Positions 1-5,670 of a stretch of DNA of 7,331 nt are shown here, piece after piece (within the stretch, counting starts at the first letter, position 1; each line of letters starts with the position of its first letter). This stretch comes from Sphingomonadales bacterium (lineage in GTDB: Bacteria > Bacteroidota > Bacteroidia > UBA7662). Position numbers and translations under genes: made by a program. Location: the NCBI GenBank assembly GCA_016872125.1, contig VHBD01000067.1, positions 1 to 7,331 on the forward strand, in the 5' to 3' direction. The notes below the pieces were generated by a model that did no database searches, had not been told where the DNA came from, and saw nothing but the letters and a program-made list of their open reading frames with translations.

Positions 1-429
1 CTGGTCGAACTCGGTCCTTGGGTTAGTGCCTTGCCGAATGGGTTGGAAACCGTCATCGGGGAGCGCGGGGTTCAACTGTCCGGGGGGCAGAAGCAGCGGC
101 TTGCTTTGGCCAGAGCATGGATCAGAGACCCGGAATGGGTAATTTTGGACGATGCCCTTTCGGCCTTAGACAGCGGCACTGAAGAGGCCTTGATGTCCAA
201 GCTTTTGGGTGACCAGGGGCAACGAGGTATTATCCTTATTTCCCTGAAGATTAAGCCGTTGATTCATGCGGATCGAATCTTTGTCATGCACCAAGGGGAA
301 CTCTTGGCCCATGGCAAACACGAGGAGCTGTTAACGAATTGCGACCTCTATGCGCATTTGCAACGAATGCAAGTCGATGGAAGCGGCTCAAATACCCGTG
401 CCTTGCCTATTTTTGAAGCACAAATTTAA
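1..429 (+). CDS. ABC exporter ATPase, C-terminal fragment with degenerate catalytic site (5' truncated)
   Basis: This is the last 142 residues of an ABC transporter nucleotide-binding domain, open at the left edge; the Walker A motif and any membrane domain lie outside the window. It should hydrolyse or bind ATP at the inner face of the cytoplasmic membrane and power export. Visible motifs, numbered from the first base, are the signature LSGGQ (26-30), Walker B VILDD (47-51) and the D-loop SALD (54-57). The catalytic glutamate position is Asp51, as in the degenerate half of heterodimeric exporters (MdlA/YheI-like, TM287-like). The switch-histidine position, normally in an SHR triplet, is Leu82 (SLK, codon ctg at 244-246), so both ATP-hydrolysis residues are replaced. 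A full-length exporter half-transporter would be near 580 residues. The stop lies 3 bases before the PUR-like gene, suggesting co-transcription. The substrate cannot be told from this fragment. The family call is firm; the heterodimer partner is inferred. Confidence 0.93.
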   Translation: MVELGPWVSALPNGLETVIGERGVQLSGGQKQRLALARAWIRDPEWVILDDALSALDSGTEEALMSKLLGDQGQRGIILISLKIKPLIHADRIFVMHQGELLAHGKHEELLTNCDLYAHLQRMQVDGSGSNTRALPIFEAQI

Positions 430-432
430 TTT

Positions 433-756
433 ATGGATGATTTTTACGGAGGCGAGCGCCACAGAGATCGCGAGGAAGTATTCAGCAAACGAGTAAGGGC
501 CGGCAAAAGAACTTATTTCTTTGACGTGAAATCGACCCGTGGTAACGATTATTACCTCATCCTGACCGAGAGCAAGAAGGGTTTTGATGATGGCCAATAC
601 GTCAAGCACAAAATTTTTCTCTACAAAGAGGACTTCAACAAATTCCTCAGCGGTCTACAAGAGGCCATCGATTACGTCAAAACCGAGCTGATGCCGGATT
701 ATGATTACGATCGTCAAGAGCGCGGGGATGACGATACCCCTCCTACATCCTATTAA
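433..756 (+). CDS. PUR-family nucleic-acid-binding protein (DUF3276)
   Basis: This 107-residue protein matches the DUF3276/PUR-alpha-like family, which is common in Bacteroidota; the spirochaete relative BpuR binds DNA and RNA. The recognisable core runs from about residue 14 to 90. It has a basic stretch with EEVFSKRVRAGKRTYFFDVK, then a YYLILTESKK strand region and a KIFLYKEDFNKF segment before a helix, which fits the beta-beta-beta-beta-alpha PUR repeat. The tail (about 90-107) is acidic and rich in Asp and Tyr and is probably disordered. There is one PUR repeat, so it likely works as a dimer. The ATG at 433 is the only sensible start and follows the ABC stop by 3 bases. It is cytoplasmic, with no signal peptide or membrane segment. 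A role in post-transcriptional regulation is plausible from the family but not shown here. Confidence 0.9.
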   Translation: MDDFYGGERHRDREEVFSKRVRAGKRTYFFDVKSTRGNDYYLILTESKKGFDDGQYVKHKIFLYKEDFNKFLSGLQEAIDYVKTELMPDYDYDRQERGDDDTPPTSY

Positions 757-768
757 ATTCGATTCCTC

Positions 769-1272
769 ATGGAGGGTCACGAATTTCTCGAAGCTGAATC
801 CCTGAATCAAGTCGGAGAATTTCATCATTTGTTTCAACACCCGGTGCATCACAGTCCGCGTATCCCTTCTGAGGATCGCTGTAACCTACGCATCAACCTT
901 TTGGCCGAAGAATTGCAAGAGTTCGCCCAAGCCCTCAAGCAAAAGGATTTAGTGGAGGCTGCTGACGCGTTGTGTGACCTTCAGTATGTGTTAAGCGGTG
1001 CCATTCATGAACTTGGTCTTGGCCCCATTTTTGCGGAATTATTCGCGGAAGTTCACGACTCCAACATGAGCAAAGCATGCGCAACGTTGGAATTAGCCGA
1101 ACAGACTGCTGAGTATTACAAGCAAACCAAAGGTGAAACCTGCATCATCGAACAAGTAGGTGACTTGTACATGGTGTACAGAGAATCAGACCGCAAAACC
1201 ATGAAATCCATCGCTTACCGCCAAGCCGACCTGCGGCGAATCTTGGACAAATACCAAGCACCTTCGTCTTGA
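769..1272 (+). CDS. MazG/PRA-PH-like nucleoside triphosphate pyrophosphohydrolase
   Basis: This 167-residue all-alpha protein belongs to the MazG/HisE-like NTP pyrophosphohydrolase superfamily, which cleaves nucleotides to monophosphate plus pyrophosphate using Mg2+. The diagnostic metal-binding pattern is visible: EExxE at residues 47-51 (EELQE), then ExxD at 63-66 inside LVEAADALCDLQY. A conserved block follows with GLGPIF (83-88) and FAEVHDSNMSKAC (92-104). The C-terminal part (about 120-160), with VYRESDRKTMKS, resembles the basic phosphate-contacting tail of bacterial stand-alone members that are often labelled phosphoribosyl-ATP pyrophosphohydrolase-like. It lies outside any his operon, so a HisE role in histidine synthesis is unlikely; clearing unusual or damaged nucleotides is a more likely role, but the substrate is unknown. 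The ATG at 769 begins 12 bases after the PUR gene, and its stop overlaps the msrA start by 4 bases, pointing to translational coupling. Confidence 0.87.
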   Translation: MEGHEFLEAESLNQVGEFHHLFQHPVHHSPRIPSEDRCNLRINLLAEELQEFAQALKQKDLVEAADALCDLQYVLSGAIHELGLGPIFAELFAEVHDSNMSKACATLELAEQTAEYYKQTKGETCIIEQVGDLYMVYRESDRKTMKSIAYRQADLRRILDKYQAPSS

Positions 1273-1919
1273 AAAATTGGCTTCGGGCTTTGATGCTCCT
1301 TTTCCCTATGACCCTATCCACCGCAGAGAACCTCCACGATTTCGCTCCTGCTCCTGACAAAGATTCTGCTATGGAAAACCGCGGATCATGGAAAAGAATC
1401 GCCCTGGGTGCCGGATGTTTTTGGTGTGTAGAGGCCATTTTTGAGCAGGTGGAAGGCATTCGGAATGTTCGCTCTGGGTATATGGGTGGTACCCTTCGAA
1501 ACCCCGGCTACCGTGAAGTTTGCACCGGTAAAACAGGGCATGCCGAAGTGGTGGACTTGGAATACCAGCCCAAGGTTATTGCCTTGCGTGATTTGTTGGA
1601 GATATTCTTTGGGACCCATGACCCTACAACCCTGAACAGGCAGGGAGCGGATGTCGGAACCCAGTACCGATCTGCTATTTTTTATTACGAGGAGGAACAG
1701 GCCCGTATCGCCCAAGAACTCATTCAAAGGTTGCAAGCTGAAAAGATCTACCAAGACCCCATTGTTACCGAGGTTAAGCCCGCAACGGAGTTCTATGTGG
1801 CAGAGAATTACCACCAAGAATATTTCAGGCTTCATGGCGAAGAACCGTATTGCCGCATGGTGGTTCGGCCCAAGGTCGAAAAATTCCAGAAGCGTTACGC
1901 CCAATTTCGCAAGAAATAG
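1269..1919 (+). CDS. msrA: Peptide-methionine (S)-S-oxide reductase MsrA, probably exported
   Basis: MsrA reduces the S-epimer of methionine sulfoxide in oxidised proteins. The catalytic motif GAGCFWCVE is at residues 47-55 with nucleophile Cys50. The family blocks SGYMGG (69-74), a TGKTGHAEVV region (87-95), GTHDPT (115-120), GTQYRSAIFY (130-139) and NYHQEYF (180-186) are all present. Cys195 in PYC is placed like the resolving cysteine of Mycobacterium-type MsrA; Cys53 and Cys85 are further cysteines. The protein is 216 residues, about 35 longer than a minimal MsrA. The extra N-terminus, from a TTG at 1269, has Lys2 and Arg6, a hydrophobic run ALMLLFPMTL, then STAE, which looks like a signal peptide for periplasmic delivery. 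It has no lipobox cysteine. An ATG at 1371 would give a 182-residue cytoplasmic form. I prefer TTG because it overlaps the upstream stop by 4 bases and retains the charged n-region. Function is sure; start and location less so. Confidence 0.95.
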   Translation: MKNWLRALMLLFPMTLSTAENLHDFAPAPDKDSAMENRGSWKRIALGAGCFWCVEAIFEQVEGIRNVRSGYMGGTLRNPGYREVCTGKTGHAEVVDLEYQPKVIALRDLLEIFFGTHDPTTLNRQGADVGTQYRSAIFYYEEEQARIAQELIQRLQAEKIYQDPIVTEVKPATEFYVAENYHQEYFRLHGEEPYCRMVVRPKVEKFQKRYAQFRKK

Positions 1920-1940
1920 GCGAGCAAGGCCGCGGTAAAC

Positions 1941-2792
1941 CTAGACGGTTACCTCAAATTCTCGGAGAGCGTCGTTTAGTGATGTTTTGAGATCGGTACC
2001 CGCATGGCGTTGTCCGATGATGAGGGCACATGCCACTTGAGCGGGACCTGAAGGAAAGTTCTTGGTCATGCTGCCGGGGATTACGACGGATCTTGCAGGT
2101 ACCCTGCCTTTGAGCATAATTGTTTCGGATCCGCTAACATCGAGTATAGGGGAGGACCCTGTCAGCGTAACCCCTGCACCCAGGACCACACCTTGTTCGA
2201 GGTGTACTCCCTCCACCACGATGCAACGTGAGCCGACAAAGCAATCGTCCTCCACGATGACCGGTTTGGCTTGTACGGGTTCCAATACACCACCGATGCC
2301 AACTCCACCACTGAGGTGAACCCTTCGCCCAATCTGCGCACAAGAACCGACGGTTGCCCAGGTATCTACCATGGTGCCTGATCCAACCCGAGCCCCCACA
2401 TTAATGAACGAGGGCATCACAATGCAATCTTTTTCCACGAATGCACTGTATCGAATAACCGCTGGAGGAACAACACGGATGCCCGAGGCGGCGAAGGATG
2501 TTTTGATGGGCACTTTATCGTAGAAGGCCAAATCACCGGCCTCCAAAACACGGGATGTATGCGCAGGAAAGTATAACAGAACAGCCATTTTAACCCATTC
2601 ATGGACATCCCATTCTCCGTTGATTCCTGGGGATGCGGTTCTCAAAATCCCCTGATCCAGAGCTGCCATGGTATCCTCCACCGCTTGCAGTACCTCGGGA
2701 TTGGAGCGTTGTTCTGGCGAGGCCCAAGCAGATTCGATCAAGAACCGAGCTGCTTTGCGACGATCCTCGCTCCATGGAAATTCGTGGGTCAT
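1941..2792 (-). CDS. dapD: 2,3,4,5-tetrahydropyridine-2,6-dicarboxylate N-succinyltransferase (DapD)
   Basis: DapD transfers succinyl from succinyl-CoA to tetrahydrodipicolinate in the succinylase branch of the diaminopimelate pathway, feeding lysine and peptidoglycan synthesis in the cytoplasm. From the ATG at 2792 the protein has 283 residues, slightly longer than the usual 271-275. The helical N-domain ends with GEWDVHEWVKMAVLLYFP (59-76). A left-handed beta-helix of hexapeptide repeats spans about 108-245, with the signature MVDTWATVGSCAQIG (141-155), HLSGGVGIGGVLEP (159-172) and GSRCIVVEGV (187-196). The C-terminal CoA region includes CALIIG (255-260) and KTSLNDALRE (269-278). It acts as a trimer in known homologues. 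A GTG at 2819 would add nine residues and overlap the thioredoxin-like gene by 16 bases; I prefer the ATG, which starts 11 bases after that gene's stop. It is the last gene of the minus-strand operon and converges on msrA, 21 bases away. Confidence 0.97.
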   Translation of the reverse strand: MTHEFPWSEDRRKAARFLIESAWASPEQRSNPEVLQAVEDTMAALDQGILRTASPGINGEWDVHEWVKMAVLLYFPAHTSRVLEAGDLAFYDKVPIKTSFAASGIRVVPPAVIRYSAFVEKDCIVMPSFINVGARVGSGTMVDTWATVGSCAQIGRRVHLSGGVGIGGVLEPVQAKPVIVEDDCFVGSRCIVVEGVHLEQGVVLGAGVTLTGSSPILDVSGSETIMLKGRVPARSVVIPGSMTKNFPSGPAQVACALIIGQRHAGTDLKTSLNDALREFEVTV

Positions 2793-2803
2793 GTGGCTTG
2801 GAA

Positions 2804-3334
2804 TTAAATAGCTTTCCACTTAATGGTACAACCTACCGGATCCACATGCGGTATATCCACTTCCAAGCCGTCAAGGGTATTCTCTACGGCGTCTTCTAGA
2901 TAAACTCTGGTCACCAAATTAGGTTGTTCCCAGCTATCATCGATCGCGCCATGATAGGCCAATTCGCGGTTAGAATTGAACAGGAAGGCTTCAGGGGTTC
3001 TCTGGGCTCCGAACAACCTTGCCACCGATTGATCCTCGTCATGCAGGTATATGGACTCCCAGCCGTATTGTTTGGCCAATGTTTGCATTCCTTCAAAGGA
3101 ATCGATGGGGTATTTGGTGGGGTCGTTGGAATTGATGAGAAGAACCCCAAGGTTATCTTCGTAATAATGCTCAATTAATTTGGCAATGCGGTCCAAATAC
3201 GCCACGACATAAGGACAATGGTTGCAAATGAACATGATGAGTATACACGATTTATCGCTGACATCCATGAGGGAATGGGTTTGATTATCGCAGGCGCGAA
3301 GTTCGAAATAAGGTAATTTGGTGCCGAGTTCCAT
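2804..3334 (-). CDS. Thioredoxin-fold / peroxiredoxin-like protein (PRX_like1 type)
   Basis: This 176-residue protein has the AhpC/TSA-thioredoxin fold. It opens with ELGTKLPYFEL, typical of the first strands of a peroxiredoxin, then IMFICNHCPYV carrying a CxxC pair at Cys37 and Cys40. The thioredoxin cis-proline is Pro114 in RTPEAFLF. The C-terminus has a GCTIKWK segment with a further cysteine, Cys169, which I recall as conserved in this subgroup, with the pattern ICNHCP at the active site. No signal peptide is visible, so it should act in the cytoplasm. The family is annotated as thioredoxin-like or peroxiredoxin-like, and its physiological partner is not known to me. ATG at 3334 lies 24 bases after the metallo-hydrolase stop, and dapD follows directly, so the genes are probably co-transcribed. 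A thiol-disulfide or peroxide-reducing role is inferred from the fold and CxxC. Confidence 0.87.
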   Translation of the reverse strand: MELGTKLPYFELRACDNQTHSLMDVSDKSCILIMFICNHCPYVVAYLDRIAKLIEHYYEDNLGVLLINSNDPTKYPIDSFEGMQTLAKQYGWESIYLHDEDQSVARLFGAQRTPEAFLFNSNRELAYHGAIDDSWEQPNLVTRVYLEDAVENTLDGLEVDIPHVDPVGCTIKWKAI

Positions 3335-3358
3335 GGGGTTCTAAATTTTGGTCGCAAA

Positions 3359-4141
3359 TTAATCAGGAATATCGAAGGATAATTGCAGTCCATCGTAAGC
3401 AAGGGAAACTCCAGGAGGCAGCGATTTTTGGACACCTTCATGAAGACCCAACTGATGAGAGATATGAGTAAGGTAGGTGAGGGGAGCCCCTATACGTTGG
3501 GCCTGCTCCACGGCCTGCTCCAACGTGAAATGAGAGGGATGGGCGGTATGCCTTAACGCATTCAGAACCAAAACCTCGCAACCTTCTAATTTATGGACCG
3601 TGGAGTCCGGAATGGCATTGGCATCCGTGATGTAGGCAAAGGGCCCCACTCGAAAACCCTTGACAGGAAGATTCATGTGCATGACGGGCAGGGGAATCAC
3701 CGGCATACCGATCAAATCAAAAGGCTGATCGTCAATTTCGATGAGATGCAACTCCGGGATTCCGGGATATTGGGTGCCCTCAAAGGCATAATAAAATTCT
3801 CTTCGCAAGGCTTCTTGCACCCTGAGGTCTGCATAAATGGGCATGGGTTTCTTTTGCTGGTAGTTGTATGCCCTAACGTCATCAGTCCCAGCAATATGAT
3901 CTTTGTGGGCATGGGTGAACAGCAAGGCGTCCAGATTCTTCACCCCGGAACGTAACATTTGTTGCCGAAAGTCTGGACCAGAATCAATAACCACGGAAGC
4001 CGTGGGATGCTGAACCCAAACCGAAGAGCGTAGGCGTCGATCCCGTGGATCATCAGATTGGCATACCTCGCAATCGCAGGCAATGAGCGGAACCCCTTGG
4101 GACGTTCCTGTTCCCAAAAACTCAATCTTAAGGTTGCCCAT
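3359..4141 (-). CDS. PhnP-like metallo-beta-lactamase-fold hydrolase
   Basis: This 260-residue enzyme has the metallo-beta-lactamase fold with a dinuclear metal site. Ligands visible are the HxHxDH motif at residues 77-82 (His77, His79, Asp81, His82), His155 in PVMH, Asp173 in YITDAN and His226 in LTHISH. The N-terminal FLGTGTSQGVP strand is followed by CDCEVC (Cys22, Cys24, Cys27), placed like the structural zinc loop of Escherichia coli PhnP, a 5-phosphoribosyl 1,2-cyclic phosphate phosphodiesterase. The motif HISHQLGLH near 226-234 and the SLAYDGL ending also match the PhnP/YycJ-type subgroup. No phn (C-P lyase) genes are nearby, so phosphonate use is not supported; a phosphodiester or nucleotide-like substrate is likely but unknown. 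It starts at ATG 4141, 15 bases after the small conserved gene, and has no signal peptide. Fold and metal site are sure; the exact reaction is not. Confidence 0.9.
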   Translation of the reverse strand: MGNLKIEFLGTGTSQGVPLIACDCEVCQSDDPRDRRLRSSVWVQHPTASVVIDSGPDFRQQMLRSGVKNLDALLFTHAHKDHIAGTDDVRAYNYQQKKPMPIYADLRVQEALRREFYYAFEGTQYPGIPELHLIEIDDQPFDLIGMPVIPLPVMHMNLPVKGFRVGPFAYITDANAIPDSTVHKLEGCEVLVLNALRHTAHPSHFTLEQAVEQAQRIGAPLTYLTHISHQLGLHEGVQKSLPPGVSLAYDGLQLSFDIPD

Positions 4142-4156
4142 GTTGCGAAATCCTTG

Positions 4157-4438
4157 CTAAGCCTCTGCCGTCTCGGAAACCTGAATTTCGGCAGGTTTTG
4201 CCTCCAACCCGGCGCCTCTTTCCTTGATAAATCGCTTGATCTCCTCGAGTGTTTCGATTTTGGCCGCTAAGGAAAAGAACTTGTTCACAATGACCACCCC
4301 TTGCTGCTCAAAAAGGCAATAACCGGACTGAAAATTTCCTTTTTCATAACGAATTCGAAGACCGGAATCTTTGAATTCTTGTTCCAAGACCTTGAGTCGT
4401 TGGATTCGTGCGGCTTCCTTGGCGGAGGTTTGGCTCAT
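4157..4438 (-). CDS. Small conserved Bacteroidota protein of unknown function
   Basis: This 93-residue protein resembles a short uncharacterised family that I recall from Bacteroidota genomes; I cannot name a Pfam family. The N-terminal third (about 5-30) is a charged helix rich in Lys, Arg and Glu. The middle carries the most family-like part: IRYEKGNFQSGYCLFEQQ (about 29-46), then VVIVNKFFSLAAKIETLEEI, which predicts beta strands followed by a helix. The last 15 residues or so are Ala/Glu rich and probably disordered. There is no signal peptide, membrane segment or obvious catalytic motif; a single Cys sits in GYC. I chose ATG at 4438 rather than an in-frame TTG at 4450, which would add four residues and place the start inside the predicted promoter box. 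It is first in the operon with the PhnP-like hydrolase, 15 bases apart, so a functional link is possible but unproven. Confidence 0.8.
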   Translation of the reverse strand: MSQTSAKEAARIQRLKVLEQEFKDSGLRIRYEKGNFQSGYCLFEQQGVVIVNKFFSLAAKIETLEEIKRFIKERGAGLEAKPAEIQVSETAEA

Positions 4439-4447
4439 TTTGAACTT

Positions 4448-4455
4448 CAAAATTA
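4448..4455 (-). promoter_or_regulatory. Candidate Bacteroidota -7 promoter box (TAATTTTG) for the minus-strand operon
   Basis: Read on the minus strand, TAATTTTG matches the Bacteroidota sigma-A -7 consensus TAnnTTTG at all six defined positions. It ends 9 bases before the ATG at 4438, so transcription would start only a few bases upstream of the start codon, giving a very short leader. I see no clear TTTG/TTG -33 element at the usual spacing upstream, so the call rests on the -7 box and its position in the only divergent gap. Confidence 0.35.
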
Positions 4456-4491
4456 GGGGTCAATGGGAAATGAAGACCCTGCATATGCCCG

Positions 4492-4499
4492 TAGATTTG
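4492..4499 (+). promoter_or_regulatory. Candidate Bacteroidota -7 promoter box (TAGATTTG) for mnmA
   Basis: TAGATTTG fits TAnnTTTG exactly and ends 4 bases before the mnmA ATG at 4504. If used, the transcript would begin at or next to the ATG, meaning leaderless or nearly so. No Shine-Dalgarno-like purine run sits at the right distance before the ATG (the bases are CCCC), which agrees with this. A -33 element is not evident, so a chance match remains possible. Confidence 0.35.
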
Positions 4500-4503
4500 C
4501 CCC

Positions 4504-5670
4504 ATGTTGATAAATAAACCCTCTTCACGGGTGCTTGTGGCCATGAGTGGTGGGTTGGACTCCACCATGACGGCCGCCTTGCTGCATGAGCAAGGTCATC
4601 AAGTTGTCGGCCTGACCATGAAGACCTGGGATTATGCGGCATCCGGGGGCAACCGTAAAGAGACCGGTTGTTGCAGCTTGGATTCCATCAACGATGCCAG
4701 GGAAGTTGCCGTTTCGCTGGGTTTTCCCCATTTCATCTTGGATATTCGGGAGAATTTTGGGGACTCCGTGATTGATTATTTTGTGGAAGAATATTTGGCT
4801 GGTCGAACTCCCAACCCCTGCGTCATGTGCAATACCCATATCAAATGGGATGCGCTGCTTCAGAGGGCCCAACAGTTGGATTGCGAACATTTGGCCACCG
4901 GACATTATGCCCGTTTGGCCACCGGCGAAGATGGTAGGCGTTATGTGTTATGCGGGGATGATTTGAACAAAGACCAGTCGTATGTTCTATGGGGATTGAG
5001 CCAAGACGCCTTGAAGAAAACTCTCTTCCCTATGGGGAATTATACCAAGGATGCCATTCGTGCCATGGCCATGAAGCGGGGTTACCGCAGTTTGGTGAAC
5101 AAGCCTGAAAGCTACGAGATATGTTTTGTTCCAGACAATGATTATCGAGGCTTCCTTAAACGCAGGGTACCCGGTTTGGAGCAACGCGTGATGGGAGGGG
5201 ACTTTGTGGATACAACGGGTCAAAGCATTGGCCGCCATCAAGGATATCCTTTCTATACGATTGGCCAACGCAAAGGATTGGAGACGGCCTTTGGAACTCC
5301 TAAATACGTGGTCTCCATTGATGCCGAGCGGAATTTGGTGGTTCTTGGGGATTTGGAGGATTTGGACCGCACCACCATGATCGTCCATCAATTGAATTGG
5401 CAGAAGATCGCGATGGTACCCGAGGAAGGTATGGATGCCGTCGTGAAAATTCGCTATAAGGATCCGGGAACACCGGCCTTTGTAAAAGCGGATGGGCCAC
5501 GTGTATTGGTTGAATTCATGGCTCCGGTCAAAGCCATTGCCCCTGGCCAATCGGCGGTATTCTATGAGGGGGATGCTGTTCTTGGCGGTGGTTGGATACA
5601 TTCCTCCTTGCCCATGAATCATCAAAACATTCGTCACCAAGAAACGTTGGTGACCCCATCAATACAATGA
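4504..5670 (+). CDS. mnmA: tRNA 2-thiouridine(34) synthase MnmA
   Basis: MnmA adenylates U34 in the anticodon of tRNAs for Lys, Glu and Gln and inserts sulfur to give 2-thiouridine. The PP-loop ATP site SGGLDS is at residues 15-20, directly after the RVLVAM strand. The catalytic nucleophile is Cys106 in GRTPNPCVMCN, and the second catalytic cysteine is Cys207 in SYEICFVPD. Other family blocks are ATGHYAR (131-137), KDQSYVLW (156-163), YTIGQRKGL (251-259) and an FGTPKYVV segment (263-270), then the C-terminal beta-barrel. At 388 residues it is a little longer than E. coli MnmA (about 368) because of a short extension at each end. ATG at 4504 is the only reasonable start, since the next in-frame ATG lies inside the PP-loop region. 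It is divergent from the minus-strand operon, with 65 bases between. Its stop overlaps the protease start by 4 bases (ATGA). Confidence 0.97.
   Translation: MLINKPSSRVLVAMSGGLDSTMTAALLHEQGHQVVGLTMKTWDYAASGGNRKETGCCSLDSINDAREVAVSLGFPHFILDIRENFGDSVIDYFVEEYLAGRTPNPCVMCNTHIKWDALLQRAQQLDCEHLATGHYARLATGEDGRRYVLCGDDLNKDQSYVLWGLSQDALKKTLFPMGNYTKDAIRAMAMKRGYRSLVNKPESYEICFVPDNDYRGFLKRRVPGLEQRVMGGDFVDTTGQSIGRHQGYPFYTIGQRKGLETAFGTPKYVVSIDAERNLVVLGDLEDLDRTTMIVHQLNWQKIAMVPEEGMDAVVKIRYKDPGTPAFVKADGPRVLVEFMAPVKAIAPGQSAVFYEGDAVLGGGWIHSSLPMNHQNIRHQETLVTPSIQ

Noticed and set aside
244..246. H-loop Leu codon in the ABC ATPase as a sequencing error or pseudogene sign
   Set aside because: The frame is intact to a normal C-terminus, and ctg differs from His codons at two positions, so real divergence is more likely.
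1386..1904. 172-codon open frame on the minus strand
   Set aside because: It is antisense to the confident msrA gene and has no family-like motifs.
1934..1953. Imperfect hairpin (GGTAAACC / GGTTACC) between the convergent msrA and dapD stops
   Set aside because: The stem is about seven pairs with a bulge, has no T-run on either strand, and overlaps the end of dapD, so it is not good evidence for a bidirectional terminator.
4987..5640. Long open frame (217 codons) on the minus strand
   Set aside because: It lies fully antisense to mnmA, whose motifs and catalytic residues are clear; the minus translation shows no recognisable domain.
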